Shown: positions 27,642 to 36,806, counted from the first letter of the stretch. The stretch is 64,000 nt of DNA from Nostoc sp. CMAA1605 (GCF_021596505.1 NZ_PJIZ01000023.1:1-64000), one strand, 5' to 3'. A program made the numbers and translations. Notes: a model not told the origin generated them from the letters alone.

Positions 27642-27976
27642 ACAAATTGGCTACGAATGGCGTTTGATAAACATACCTATTTTACATAGCACTTACGAGT
27701 CGTGAAGCGTAAAGCCCCCAAGTATGAGGCACAAAACTTATTGGTTTTGTGCCTCATACGTCTTTTAAGTGGGGGATATAAGTTTCGACTACGCTCAACT
27801 GCCGCGAATGACCGAACGCCACTTGCTACAAGTCGGCAGAGCCGCCCAACGCGCTGCCTCAGAAATGGGGAACAGCAAGGAGCTTCACCCCCAAATAATT
27901 CTGAACGCAGTTCAGACAATGCGCGGGGTGAGCGAGTTGCTGTTAATAATTTATGTGTATGATTTACAATATATGT

Positions 27977-29197
27977 ATGACTCAATCCATATCTGTTAAA
28001 TGTAAGCTTATAGTCCCCCTTAACTTGTGCGGCGAAATTGACAGCACACTGGAGGGGTTTGCTGATGCCTGTAACCAGATATTGGAGGTAGCCAAGCGTG
28101 AGAATTGCTGGAATACTACCAAGCTTCACCACAAGGTTTATAAGCCTGTGCGTGAAACGACGGGGCTGAAAGCTAACCATGTTTGTCAAGCTATTAGACG
28201 AGTTATTGGTAATGCTAAAGCAGTTAAACAGATCCACAAATTTAGACCCACCTCTATCAGTTTGGATGTTCGCACCTTTGCCTATAAGGAGGAGAGCCAA
28301 TCTGTAGGGGTGACTTTGATGTGTGGGCGAGTTGAATTTAAGTTGTCCATCGGAGGTTATCAAATTGCGCTGCTGAGGGGTCAAACTCCGACCAGTGCGA
28401 CTTTGAAGAAAACCAAGCAGGGGAAATACTTTATCAACTTCGTTGTTGATATCCCAACTCAACCTACGGGCAAAACCCCTAAAGCTAGCACTGAGCGCAG
28501 CCGAAGTGTGATCGGGGTTGATTTGGGCAGGCGAGATATCGCAACTACTTCCACTGGTAAATCGTGGAATGGTAAGCAGATTCAATCGGTTCGTGACCGC
28601 TACAGCCAGGTCAGGGCTAAAGTTCAATCCAAACGCACTCGGTCGTCTAGGCGACTTCTGAGAAGGCTTTCTGGGAGAGAACGGAAGTTTCAAGAATGGT
28701 TGAACCACAATATTTCTAAGCAACTTGTTCAAGATGCAAAACGAATAAATACAGCATTGGCTTTTGAAGATTTAACTAACATCAGGGAGTCTTTGAATCA
28801 GAAGCCAAGAAGTAAAACTGAACGCCGCAGAACTAATAATTGGGCGTTCTATCAACTGCGTTTGTTTGTTGGATACAAAGCGAATATTGCTGGCGTTCCA
28901 GTGGTATTCGTGACACCTGCTTACACATCTCAAACTTGTTCGCGCTGCCACCACGTCCACCCGGTCAAGGGTAAGTCGTACCGCAGTGGAAAATTTTTTA
29001 AGTGTGGACATTGTGGATTTGAACATGATGCTGATATGAATGCGGCTAATAATATTGCTGCTCTTGGGGTGACTTTTGTAAACTCGCCCGAAATTTCGGG
29101 GATTGCTTGTCAATTAGAGGGACAGTTGTCTCTCTTCCCGACAGGCGAAATCTGGGATAAAGCTCCCGCTATAATCGGTACTCCGATTGAGCGGTGA
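27977..29197 (+). CDS. tnpB: TnpB, RNA-guided transposon nuclease
   Basis: About 406 residues (ATG at 27977 preferred; an in-frame ATG exists at 27953). RuvC triad is intact: Asp182 in GVDLGRRDIA, Glu264 in ALAFEDLTNI, Asp353 in DADMNAANNI. The zinc ribbon CSRC...CGHC is complete (321, 324, 343, 346). In TnpB proteins studied elsewhere these features support omega-RNA-guided DNA cleavage at TAM sites. A short peptide STERSRS (171-177), encoded by the palindrome GCACTGAGCGCAGCCGAAGTG at 28488-28508, has been inserted just before the first RuvC motif; it may or may not be tolerated. Coding of the tail overlaps the putative omega-RNA. Confidence 0.93.
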   Translation: MTQSISVKCKLIVPLNLCGEIDSTLEGFADACNQILEVAKRENCWNTTKLHHKVYKPVRETTGLKANHVCQAIRRVIGNAKAVKQIHKFRPTSISLDVRTFAYKEESQSVGVTLMCGRVEFKLSIGGYQIALLRGQTPTSATLKKTKQGKYFINFVVDIPTQPTGKTPKASTERSRSVIGVDLGRRDIATTSTGKSWNGKQIQSVRDRYSQVRAKVQSKRTRSSRRLLRRLSGRERKFQEWLNHNISKQLVQDAKRINTALAFEDLTNIRESLNQKPRSKTERRRTNNWAFYQLRLFVGYKANIAGVPVVFVTPAYTSQTCSRCHHVHPVKGKSYRSGKFFKCGHCGFEHDADMNAANNIAALGVTFVNSPEISGIACQLEGQLSLFPTGEIWDKAPAIIGTPIER

Positions 29198-29215
29198 GTT
29201 GTTTACACACTACGA
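29080..29215 (+). ncRNA. Candidate omega-RNA / right-end structure of the TnpB element
   Basis: The 3' end of tnpB runs into a nested hairpin: CTC-CCGCT paired with AGCGG-T-GAG (outer) and AATCGG paired with CCGATT (inner, loop TACT), 29163-29198, followed by TTGTTTAC. In related elements the omega-RNA scaffold lies here and the guide is the host sequence just past the right end. Boundaries are inferred. Confidence 0.45.
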
Positions 29216-29256
29216 TTAAAAAGGACTGTTAAATTTTAAATTCGGAGCGCAGCGAA

Positions 29257-30711
29257 GTGACATCCACATTGCCCGAACCGCATCATAATGACTCATCCAA
29301 CTGGGAGGAAGAATTAGATAGTGCCATTTTTAGCTTTGAAGACATTCAAGCAGAACTCAACTATAAACAAGCACAAACGGCACTGCGTAATCTAGTGGCT
29401 AGTCTGGATCTCAGTCCCCAGGAAAAAGCGGGTTTAGAGTCGGAAATTGCTGATTTGGAAACTATGCTGGGAAAATTAGACAGTATGGTAGTCCAGATTG
29501 CGGCTTTTGGCATGGTGGGCAGGGGTAAATCTTCGCTGTTAAATGCTTTAGTGGGACAATCAGTGTTTGAAACTGGCCCTTTACATGGTGTGACTCGTAC
29601 TGCTCAAAGTGTCAATTGGAGTATCAGCGAAGAGGCTATTGGCAAAACAGAACGCGCTTTGCGGGTGACTTTACCAGGTGTTGGTAAATCCCAGGTGGAA
29701 TTAATTGATACCCCAGGCTTAGACGAAATCGACGGGGAAACACGCACAGCTTTAGCGGAACAAATAGCAAAACAGGCAGATTTAATCCTGTTTGTGATTG
29801 CGGGTGATATGACTAAAGTTGAGCAGGTGGCTTTATCACAATTGCGGGAAGCAGGTAAACCGATAATTTTGGTATTTAACAAAGTAGACCAATATCCTGA
29901 AGCCGATCGCTTGGCAATTTATCGGAAAATTAAAGATGATCGGGTACGGGAATTACTCACACCTTTAGAAATCGTCATGGCGGCTGCATCGCCATTGGTA
30001 AAAACTGCTGTCCGGCGTGCAGATGGGACTAGGGGTGTACAGATGCGTCCTGGTGCGGCGCAGGTGGAAGAGTTAAAGCTGAAAATCTTAGAGATTTTGC
30101 AACGGGAAGGGAAAGCTTTAGTCGCACTCAACACCATGCTTTATGCTGACACAGTAAATGAGCAACTAGTGCAGCGTAAATTGCTGATTCGGGAACAGAA
30201 CGCCAATCAGTTAATTTGGAAAGCAGTCATGGCTAAAGCTGTGGCGATCGCACTCAATCCCGTTACAGTAGTAGATATACTGAGTAGTATAGTTATTGAT
30301 ATAGCTTTGATTTTAGGTTTATCCAAACTCTACGGCATCCCTATGACTGAAGCTGGGGCTGTGCAGTTATTACAAAAAATTGCCATCAGTATGGGTGGTA
30401 TCGGAGTTAGTGAATTATTAGCCAACTTGGGTTTAAGTGGCTTGAAAACTTTACTAGGTATCTCTGCATCAGCCACAGCCGGTTTTGCCCTTGGCCCTTA
30501 TATTTCCGTAGCTTTAACCCAAGCTGGGGTAGCTGGTGTCTCTTCCTATGGGATTGGACAAGTTACCAAGGTGTATTTAGCTAATGGCGCAACTTGGGGG
30601 CCAGATGGGCCGAAAGCTGTCATTAATCGCATTTTGTCTACTCTAGATGAAGCATCAATTTTAAATCGTATTAAGGATGAATTGATGCACAAGGTAAAAT
30701 TCAAAAATTAG
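29257..30711 (+). CDS. Dynamin-like/Era-like GTPase with DUF697-type membrane tail
   Basis: 484 residues. G1 GMVGRGKSSLLNALVG at about 85-100, G2 Thr in GVTRTAQS, G3 IDTPGLDEIDG, G4 FNKVDQYP; helices at 20-75 precede it. The C-terminal half has glycine-rich hydrophobic helices (IVIDIALILGLSKLYGIPMTEAG, ATAGFALGPYISVAL) resembling DUF697-type membrane association. Start is GTG at 29257, in a GGAGCGCAGCGAAGTG repeat that may have replaced the original leader. Cyanobacterial homologues are common and uncharacterised; membrane remodelling is a guess. Confidence 0.85.
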   Translation: MTSTLPEPHHNDSSNWEEELDSAIFSFEDIQAELNYKQAQTALRNLVASLDLSPQEKAGLESEIADLETMLGKLDSMVVQIAAFGMVGRGKSSLLNALVGQSVFETGPLHGVTRTAQSVNWSISEEAIGKTERALRVTLPGVGKSQVELIDTPGLDEIDGETRTALAEQIAKQADLILFVIAGDMTKVEQVALSQLREAGKPIILVFNKVDQYPEADRLAIYRKIKDDRVRELLTPLEIVMAAASPLVKTAVRRADGTRGVQMRPGAAQVEELKLKILEILQREGKALVALNTMLYADTVNEQLVQRKLLIREQNANQLIWKAVMAKAVAIALNPVTVVDILSSIVIDIALILGLSKLYGIPMTEAGAVQLLQKIAISMGGIGVSELLANLGLSGLKTLLGISASATAGFALGPYISVALTQAGVAGVSSYGIGQVTKVYLANGATWGPDGPKAVINRILSTLDEASILNRIKDELMHKVKFKN

Positions 30712-30830
30712 TCAATGGTCAATAGTCAACAGTCAATAGTCAATAGTCAATAGTCAATAGTCAGTGCGGGTGGGTTCAGTGAGAATTTAACTAAACCTGC
30801 TCGTAAAACAGTCAACAGTCAATAGTTAGC
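30706..30830. repeat. CAATAGT heptamer array before argC
   Basis: Tandem AGTCAATAGTCAA-type units at about 30709-30762, then further TCAACAGTCAATAGT just before the argC ATG. STRR-type. Confidence 0.88.
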
Positions 30831-30837
30831 AATTAGT

Positions 30838-31806
30838 ATGAATAAGCCGAAAATTTTTATTGATGGGGAATCGGGAACTACTGGCTTACAGATTTACTCG
30901 CGCTTGAATCAACGGGATGATATTGAATTAGTTAGTATTGAACCATCTAAACGCAAGGATGCGACGGAAAGGGCAAAATTAATTAATGCGGTTGATGTTT
31001 TAATTCTTTGTTTACCTGATGATGCAGCCCGTGAGGCTGTCAGTTTAGTGAATAATGATCAGGTGAAGATTCTCGATGCTAGTACCGCCTATCGCACGGC
31101 TGCGGGTTGGGTTTATGGTTTCCCAGAATTGAATCCAGGACAACGAGAAAAAATCGCTCATGCTCAGTTTGTGAGTAATCCTGGCTGTTATCCTACAGGA
31201 TTTTTAGCTTGCATTCGTCCGTTGATAGCTCAAGGGATTATTCCTCACACCTTCCCCATTACAATTAATGCGGTGTCTGGTTACTCTGGCGGCGGTAAGA
31301 ATCTCATCCAAAAATACGATACTTTTCATGAACAGCAAACGGTAGCACATTCTCTTTATCCATACGGTATTTATGGTTTGCAGTTCGGACATAAACACGT
31401 TAAGGAAATGCACCAGCATTCTGGTTTAGCATCACCGCCATTATTTGTCCCCTCTGTGGGAGATTTCGCCCAAGGGATGTTAGTGCAAATACCCTTACCT
31501 CTATGGACTTTAGCTAATCCCCCATCAGGTGAAACAATTCATCAAGCGATCGCACAATACTACGCTGGTGAAAAGTTTGTCCAGGTAGCACCTTTTAAAG
31601 ATACCAGTTTACTCAGAGATGGTACTTTCTTGGATGCAATGGCAATGAATGACACAAATATTGTGCAGTTATTCGTCTTTGCCAATGATGCCACCCAAGA
31701 AGCTTTATTAGTAGCGCGTCTCGATAATCTCGGTAAAGGCGCATCCGGCGCAGCCGTCCAAAATCTCAATATTATGTTGGGTGTTCCCGAAGATTTGGGG
31801 ATTTGA
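30838..31806 (+). CDS. argC: N-acetyl-gamma-glutamyl-phosphate reductase, type 2
   Basis: 322 residues, NADPH-dependent step of arginine synthesis. N-terminal IFIDGESGTTGLQIYSRL, the nucleophile Cys in FVSNPGCYPTGFLA, AVSGYSGGGK, and HKHVKEMHQHSGL are as in the shorter type-2 (AGPR type 2) subfamily found mainly in proteobacteria and some cyanobacteria. The DASTAYRTAAGWVYGFPEL block is also diagnostic. Most cyanobacteria also have the longer type-1 enzyme elsewhere, which cannot be checked here. Confidence 0.94.
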   Translation: MNKPKIFIDGESGTTGLQIYSRLNQRDDIELVSIEPSKRKDATERAKLINAVDVLILCLPDDAAREAVSLVNNDQVKILDASTAYRTAAGWVYGFPELNPGQREKIAHAQFVSNPGCYPTGFLACIRPLIAQGIIPHTFPITINAVSGYSGGGKNLIQKYDTFHEQQTVAHSLYPYGIYGLQFGHKHVKEMHQHSGLASPPLFVPSVGDFAQGMLVQIPLPLWTLANPPSGETIHQAIAQYYAGEKFVQVAPFKDTSLLRDGTFLDAMAMNDTNIVQLFVFANDATQEALLVARLDNLGKGASGAAVQNLNIMLGVPEDLGI

Positions 31807-31807
31807 G

Positions 31808-31997
31808 GGATTGGGAATAGGGCATGGGGCATAGGGCATGGGGCATTGGGGACTGGGGACTGGGGATTGGGGACTGGGGACTGGGGATTGGGGATTGGGG
31901 ATTGGGGATTGGGGATTGGGGACTGGGATATAGTTATTCTCCCCTACACCCTTACACCCTTACACCCCTACACCCCTACACCCTTACACCCCTAATA
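31808..31997. repeat. GGGGATT/GGGGACT array plus CCCTTACA array
   Basis: About fifteen G-rich heptamers (31810-31927) followed by C-rich CCCCTACACCCTTACA units (31941-31993), filling the gap between two convergent genes, argC and the channel-like gene. Confidence 0.95.
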
Positions 31998-31999
31998 AA

Positions 32000-33673
32000 T
32001 CAACTTTTCTGCTTAAAAGACTCTACCCATTCTCGCATTTGTTCACGGGCGATATCTCTGCCGCCGAGGCCGAAGGCTAGGGCAATGGCAACGGCGATCG
32101 CACCTAGTAATAAGCCAAATGCTAAATTGACAATATCGCTGGCTATGCCAATCTGTTGTAATGCCATTGCGGAAACTAGGGTGATAATGGAAATCCGCGC
32201 TACTTGACCTAAAATCATGGCTTGGCGGTTGCCAGAACTGGTAATGATATTAAAGGCGAGATTGGCTAAAAATAAGCCGATGGCGAAGACTACTAAGCCA
32301 GCTAAAATTCGTCCAATAATTACCAGAATGCCTGTTACTAAAACCGTTAGTGCTGGAATGTTGAGGATATTAACGGCTGCTACAGTAGCAAATAATAAAA
32401 TCCCGACTAACACCACAATCCCAGCAATTTCTGATGGGGTGCGTGTCGCCATTGTGGGGATGTGTGTATCATCTGCGTCGGTGACAGACTTGGCTTTGGG
32501 TACGGGTAAACCCAGAATGGCGAAAATATTATTGAAGCCTAAACTTGTGAGGATGCTGGTGACAATATCTGCTGCAAACCGTCCCAGAAAATAGGCGAAA
32601 ATCAAGATGGCGATCGCTGTGAGGATGGCTGGTAAAACATTGAGAATCTGCTGTAACATGGCGATCGCAGGTACAGAGATAGCCTCGATTTTTAAGGCGT
32701 TGAGAGAGGCGATCGCGACAGGAATTAAAATCAAGATGTAAACTATTGTCCCTGTAATAGCTGAAAAAGACTGCATCCCAGCCGCAGGTGACAATCCTAA
32801 TCTACTACCTAAATGATCAACTCCCGTTGTCGCTAGCAAGTTAGTGACAATTTGTTTAACTACATTCGCTAAAAACCAACCAACTCCAGCAATCAGTGTT
32901 GCAGCTAAGATATTCGGCAGAATCGAGAGGATTTCTGTAATTAAGGCTTGTATGGGCTGTAATGCTTCCTTGAGTCCCAAGGTATCGAGAACAGGAATGA
33001 GAAACAACAGGAAGATAAACCAATATAAAGCTTGTCCGATGGTTTCACTTAAAGATAAACCCTGAAACTTGAAACTACCATCTGATTCATCTTGCTGCAA
33101 ACGTTCATCCAGTTTCAATGCTTGCAGTCCGCGTCTTGTCACCAACTTGACGATAGTCGCTAAAACCCAAGCCAAACCTAAAAGTACAGACGCGCCTACT
33201 ACTTTGGGTAAAAATCCAATGAGTTTTTCGAGAAAACTATTGAGTGGGCGAGAAGCTACCTCTAAGCCTAATGTTTGTAAGACAGCTACAACTGTTAAAA
33301 GGATAATGCTCCAAAAAACAAGACCAGAAATAAATTTTTCAACTTGAGGTACATCCTGACGACCCGTAATTCCAGCCGCAATGCGATTATCAATATCGGT
33401 GTTGTTCAAGACTTTACGTACAACAGCCGCCACACCAGCCGCAACTAACCAGCCGACTAATAAAATTGCCGTTGCCCCTAGCAATCTCGGTATAAATTGC
33501 AGCACTGGCTGTAATATGCCTTGTAAATCAGCCAGACCTTGATTAACCTCCGGTGAGTCTACGGGTAAGTTGGGTGATTGTGCTAGTAGTTGCGCCCACC
33601 TCAATGATACATCTACTCTACTCGTCTGTAATATTCCTGAGAAAATAGTATTCATCATGTGTAAAAACATCAA
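32000..33673 (-). CDS. Mechanosensitive-channel-like protein with five conserved TM-helix repeats
   Basis: 557 residues, almost wholly membrane. Five related blocks follow the pattern hydrophobic-P-x-hydrophobic-x-A/G then ILxxGxxxAxxV, for example [76 protein letters not shown] and [19 protein letters not shown]. These are the conserved TM helix (PF05552-like) found at the N-terminus of MscS proteins and in CmpX-like proteins; the MscS beta domain itself is not evident. Ends in a charged tail [18 protein letters not shown]. Several nearby ATGs near 33658-33673 make the exact start uncertain. Confidence 0.85.
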   Translation of the reverse strand: MMFLHMMNTIFSGILQTSRVDVSLRWAQLLAQSPNLPVDSPEVNQGLADLQGILQPVLQFIPRLLGATAILLVGWLVAAGVAAVVRKVLNNTDIDNRIAAGITGRQDVPQVEKFISGLVFWSIILLTVVAVLQTLGLEVASRPLNSFLEKLIGFLPKVVGASVLLGLAWVLATIVKLVTRRGLQALKLDERLQQDESDGSFKFQGLSLSETIGQALYWFIFLLFLIPVLDTLGLKEALQPIQALITEILSILPNILAATLIAGVGWFLANVVKQIVTNLLATTGVDHLGSRLGLSPAAGMQSFSAITGTIVYILILIPVAIASLNALKIEAISVPAIAMLQQILNVLPAILTAIAILIFAYFLGRFAADIVTSILTSLGFNNIFAILGLPVPKAKSVTDADDTHIPTMATRTPSEIAGIVVLVGILLFATVAAVNILNIPALTVLVTGILVIIGRILAGLVVFAIGLFLANLAFNIITSSGNRQAMILGQVARISIITLVSAMALQQIGIASDIVNLAFGLLLGAIAVAIALAFGLGGRDIAREQMREWVESFKQKS

Positions 33674-34222
33674 TATTTATAGCGAATTAATCCAGTCATT
33701 CCCAGCGATCGCCAACATTAAGTGTTGCAATCATTACTCAGAAACTCCTGGACGAGAAACTCTACAATTTATTAGGGGTGTAAGGGTTTAAGGGTGTAAG
33801 GGTATAGGGGTTGAAAGTGTTAAACAGGTATTTAACAAGAGTCCAACACGGCTGCCCCAAGGAGAAGGACTTTTAACCCAAGGGTTAGTTTGAGTCTAAC
33901 TCTCTTCCCCTACACCCCTACACCCCTACACCCGCCCCAACGGGGCTTAGTAAAGACATCTCGGTAAATTCGCCAAAAAACGATGCTCCCTATTGTGTTC
34001 TATTGTTTTGCGTATTAATTTAGCAGTAAGAATCCATTTTTCATGAACCAGTAGAGTATTTTTTTACTTTTTTCAGTAAAACTTATACATCAGGGAACAG
34101 GAAACAGAGAACAGGAAACAAGCCAAAGACTCTTTTCTTTTTACTTTTACCTTTTACCTTTTACCTTTTGCCTTTCCCAATCCCCAGTCCCCAATCCCCA
34201 ACCCCCAATCCCCAATCCTCCA
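33674..34222. other. Repeat-filled gap between the channel-like gene and the SRPBCC gene
   Basis: Contains a G-rich heptamer array (33773-33811), a C-rich partner (33904-33937) that can pair with it, an ACCTTTT array (34139-34175) and CCCAATCC units that run to the SRPBCC start codon (34176-34222). No gene is visible. Confidence 0.85.
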
Positions 34223-34675
34223 ATGCCCCAACTCCTAGAACAATCAATACAAATCAACGCCACAGCCACCTCAGTAGAACGGTGCTTCACTGATTTAGAA
34301 TTAATGCACCGATGGCTCAACCCTGTGCTGCGTTGTGAACCTGTAGGTGAAACTTGGAGTACAGAGGTAGGCTGCAAAAGCCGCTTTTTAATTCAAATTC
34401 CTATTATTCAACCCACCTTAAATAGTGTGGTGGTGGAGAGACAACCTGGCTTAGTAGTGTGGGAATTTCAGGGATTTTTTCAAGGACGCGATCGCTGGGA
34501 ATGTCAACCGACACCATCAGGTACACTATTACTCAACCGCTTTGAATTCGAGATTCCCAACCCCATAGTCAATTGGGGATTTAACACCTTCGCCGCCAAA
34601 TGGACAAAAGAAGATATGCAATTACAGCTACGCCGCCTCAAACGAGTAGCAGAAGAAGCGCAAATGTTGTGTTAG
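34223..34675 (+). CDS. SRPBCC/START-fold protein
   Basis: 150 residues with the polyketide-cyclase-like SRPBCC pattern: EQSIQINATATSVERCFTDLELMHRW at the N-terminus, WSTEVGCKSRFLIQ, VWEFQGFFQGRDRWECQPTPSGTLL, and a C-terminal helix (KWTKEDMQLQLRRLKRVAEEA). Such folds bind hydrophobic ligands; the ligand is unknown. The 5' leader is made of CCCAATCC heptamers right up to the ATG, which is unusual for a translated gene. Confidence 0.82.
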   Translation: MPQLLEQSIQINATATSVERCFTDLELMHRWLNPVLRCEPVGETWSTEVGCKSRFLIQIPIIQPTLNSVVVERQPGLVVWEFQGFFQGRDRWECQPTPSGTLLLNRFEFEIPNPIVNWGFNTFAAKWTKEDMQLQLRRLKRVAEEAQMLC

Positions 34676-34779
34676 TAGGGTATGAGGGTGTAAGGGTGTA
34701 AGGGTGCAAGGGTGTGGGGTGTAGGGGAGGATAATTATATTCCTATTTTCCAATGCCCAATGCCCAATGCCCAATGCCC
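34676..34779. repeat. AGGGTGT and CCCAATG heptamer arrays
   Basis: G-rich units at about 34678-34725 and CCCAATG units at about 34751-34778 between two convergent genes. Confidence 0.9.
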
Positions 34780-35376
34780 CTAATTTCTTCTCGCCACCCT
34801 AGACTCCACTATAAACTCTGGTATTTCTGAGAGTTCAGCCTCACTCAAACTATACTGTTCACAAACTAAACTCAGTCGATTTCCAGGAGTTTTGACGGCG
34901 TTTACAGAATGGGTTAAGTCACCTTGAAAGTAAACTAAGCTATTCATTTGCGGCTTAATTTGTCCCAGTAGTCGTTTGTGGGACTTGAGTACCAATTCTC
35001 CCCCTTCCATATCCGGTGGTACGCGCACATAAAGGACGCTGACTACAGTAGGCGGTTCAACCGTTTTACAATAAGAACGCAAAGAGCGATCGATATGCGG
35101 ATCAACACGAGAGCCTTCTTTGAGCAATAGAGGATTGAGGTAAAAAGCGTTACAGTCAGGACGGAGGGCTAAATCTAGGTAAGGCTTAAAGTAGGGAAAT
35201 TGTGTCTCTACCTGTGGGATGTGGGATTTTTGAAACACCACAGAAAATCCTTTAGTACCCACAAAATCGCGGTTGAGGTTGTTGATAGAAAAGTAAGGAC
35301 AAGCGTGAATTTCTCCCCAGAGATGTTTGAGATAGTCGCTAGGGAAGACGTTATCTTGTTTTTGACAGTATTTCAC
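34780..35376 (-). CDS. 2OG-Fe(II) oxygenase-like protein
   Basis: 198 residues. Iron ligands appear as His-x-Asp in RVDPHIDRSLRSY and a distal His in FQGDLTHSVNAV, with the 2-oxoglutarate Arg in GNRLSLVCEQY. The GGELVLKSHKRLLGQIKP strand is typical of prolyl-hydroxylase-like folds. Start is a GTG at 35376. It lies 7 bases downstream of the DUF309 gene, in the same run as ftrC. Substrate unknown. Confidence 0.82.
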   Translation of the reverse strand: MKYCQKQDNVFPSDYLKHLWGEIHACPYFSINNLNRDFVGTKGFSVVFQKSHIPQVETQFPYFKPYLDLALRPDCNAFYLNPLLLKEGSRVDPHIDRSLRSYCKTVEPPTVVSVLYVRVPPDMEGGELVLKSHKRLLGQIKPQMNSLVYFQGDLTHSVNAVKTPGNRLSLVCEQYSLSEAELSEIPEFIVESRVARRN

Positions 35377-35382
35377 CTTGCT

Positions 35383-35775
35383 TTAATCATTAGTCAGGAT
35401 AATTTTGGGGATGGGTAAGGCGATATTTTCGTCAAGGTTATCATTATTATTGGGATTAACTGCGATCGCTTGTATGGCTTTTAATAAAATCGCGCTTTGA
35501 CTCAGTAATTCATCGACATCAATCCCACCGTAAATAGATGGGTAACGTCTGAGGCGATTGCTACCCTCCCCTAATAAAATAGCCGCACCCCGCCAGTTAA
35601 GATTTCCCATATGATAAAGAGCCACAGCGATTTGGAGAATACCTTGATAGAAGGTTTTTTCCGGTTCGGTGGCTTCAATCCATAAAGCTTCTAGGGTGTC
35701 ATGACAGGCGTAGAACTGTCCAGCGTTAAATTGTTCTACACCTTGCCAGTATTCTAAAGGCATGGTTTCACTCAT
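35383..35775 (-). CDS. DUF309 family protein
   Basis: 130 residues, helical. Hallmarks: FYACHDTLEALWIEA (the His-x3-Glu-x2-Trp motif) and FYQGILQIAVALYHMGNLNW. Function unknown; cyanobacteria and plastids keep it widely. Its start overlaps the ftrC stop by 4 bases (35772-35775), indicating translational coupling. Confidence 0.9.
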   Translation of the reverse strand: MSETMPLEYWQGVEQFNAGQFYACHDTLEALWIEATEPEKTFYQGILQIAVALYHMGNLNWRGAAILLGEGSNRLRRYPSIYGGIDVDELLSQSAILLKAIQAIAVNPNNNDNLDENIALPIPKIILTND

Positions 35776-36137
35776 GCCATGGTTTCTCGTACTTCTTTAA
35801 TCGTTTCCAGAGAGATTTCTTGACTTTGTCCGGCAAACTCATTATCTGGTGTCAGGAATAACATACAATGACACTCTTTGCGTTCTCTCATTGGCACACA
35901 AGGACAGTTCCAATATGCAGCATTAACTTCAGCTTCTTTATCTTCGTAATGGCGACAGGGACACAAAGGAGAACCTAAATCATCTTTATGTTTCGCTAAC
36001 CCTTCAATCACCACCGCAGTCACCGAAGGTTCAGCACAAAAGAAAGTTCCTGTACGCTTGGCATATTGTTCTGAAAAGTGGCGCATGGCCTCTAAACTTT
36101 TATCGCTAGATGTTGTGTTCGCTTCAGATGAAATCAT
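35772..36137 (-). CDS. ftrC: Ferredoxin-thioredoxin reductase catalytic chain
   Basis: About 121 residues from the ATG at 36137 (MISSEANTTSSDK); the upstream 28 codons run into repeats. The catalytic subunit carries a 4Fe-4S cluster and a redox disulfide: cysteines in TFFCAEPS, PLCPCRHYED, NCPCVPMRERKECHC match the CPC-x-CPC-x-CHC arrangement exactly. It passes electrons from photosystem-I-reduced ferredoxin to thioredoxin. The variable subunit gene ftrV is not in the window. First gene of an apparent ftrC-DUF309-oxygenase operon. Confidence 0.96.
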   Translation of the reverse strand: MISSEANTTSSDKSLEAMRHFSEQYAKRTGTFFCAEPSVTAVVIEGLAKHKDDLGSPLCPCRHYEDKEAEVNAAYWNCPCVPMRERKECHCMLFLTPDNEFAGQSQEISLETIKEVRETMA

Positions 36138-36461
36138 TGGGATCGGCAGCTCATAATTTAAACATTTCTTTGCATTGTACCGCAGGACTGGGGACTGGGG
36201 ATTGGTGAAGGCAAAAGGCAAAAGTAAAAAGGCAAAAGGTAAAAGGTAAAAGAATATTTACTCTATTGCGAATTGCGTTAGCGTACCACTCCGTAGAAGC
36301 AAGCTACGCGGTAGCGTCTCGTAGAGAAGAGGGACGTTAGTCCATTGCGTTAGCGAAGCGGGGCGTTAGCCCATTGCGAATTGCGAATTGGTTTTATACT
36401 TTTTATTTGTTCTGGGATTGAGGATGGGGTGAAAACTTCCCTGTTCCCTAATAACTAATCT
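36138..36461. repeat. GGCAAAA heptamers and nested GCGTTAGC palindromic repeat
   Basis: 36209-36252 is a GGCAAAA/GGTAAAA array. 36264-36391 is a complex repeat: ATTGCGAATTGCGTTAGCG, AAGCAAGCTACGCGGTAGCG, GTCTCGTAGAGA, GGGACGTTAGTCCATTGCG. Parts match MITE copy B (18255-18412) and the repeat at 42643-42698. No gene. Confidence 0.85.
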
Positions 36462-36776
36462 TCACAAATCTAAAAAAGGGAAAAGTTGAAGTAACACTCC
36501 ACGTATCCTTAATAAGAAGACTGTTTGTCGTAATTTACTGCTTAACTTGGGAGGGGGACTGACTCGCAGTTGTTCTTGTAGTTGTGCATATTCAACGGCT
36601 GTTAAGGGTTTCCCATCTATGGGCGATCGCGCTTCGATGATAATCTCTGTACGTAGTATTTCTTCGGGAATATCTTCTACAGGTGGTAAAGCCATCACAG
36701 TCGCTCCTATTTGGCTCACTAACCACACCAAAATGCTACTAATGAGGCTAATCAAAAAAAACCTCATCCACTTCAT
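36462..36776 (-). CDS. Small membrane-anchored hypothetical protein
   Basis: About 104 residues from the ATG at 36776 (MKWMRFFLISLISS). One N-terminal hydrophobic segment (signal peptide or anchor, ISSILVWLVSQIGATVMALP) followed by VEDIPEEILRTEIIIEARSPIDG and a KLRQTVFLLRIRGVLL tail. The regular codon pattern and the signal suggest a real gene, and I recall similar cyanobacterial hypotheticals, but no function is known. Confidence 0.65.
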   Translation of the reverse strand: MKWMRFFLISLISSILVWLVSQIGATVMALPPVEDIPEEILRTEIIIEARSPIDGKPLTAVEYAQLQEQLRVSPPPKLSSKLRQTVFLLRIRGVLLQLFPFLDL

Positions 36777-36806
36777 GAATTTGGCGTACTTTGAGGCTAA
36801 CAGCAA

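Larger units (their letters stand above)
27690..29215 (+). mobile_element. IS200/IS605-group element carrying only tnpB (IS1341-like)
   Basis: Ends are approximate. The left part has a strong hairpin, TATGAGGCACAAAAC and its complement at 27724-27759, flanked by CCCCC and GGGGG runs. The body is tnpB, and the right part holds a nested hairpin at 29163-29198 followed by GTTGTTTAC. No tnpA is present, so mobility would need a transposase in trans. The intervals 27642-27976 carry no other gene. IS200/605 insertions leave no target duplication, so termini cannot be proven by eye. Confidence 0.75.

Noticed and set aside
27677..28732. Long minus-strand ORF of 351 codons opposite tnpB
   Set aside because: It is fully antisense to tnpB, which has intact nuclease motifs, and its translation shows no recognisable domain.
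31824..32207. Plus-strand ORF reading GIGDWGLG repeats
   Set aside because: It is translation of a GGGGATTGGGGACT heptamer array and then antisense to the channel-like gene.
32217..33347. Several plus-strand ORFs opposite the channel-like gene
   Set aside because: All are antisense shadows of a continuous membrane-protein frame with five clear repeats.
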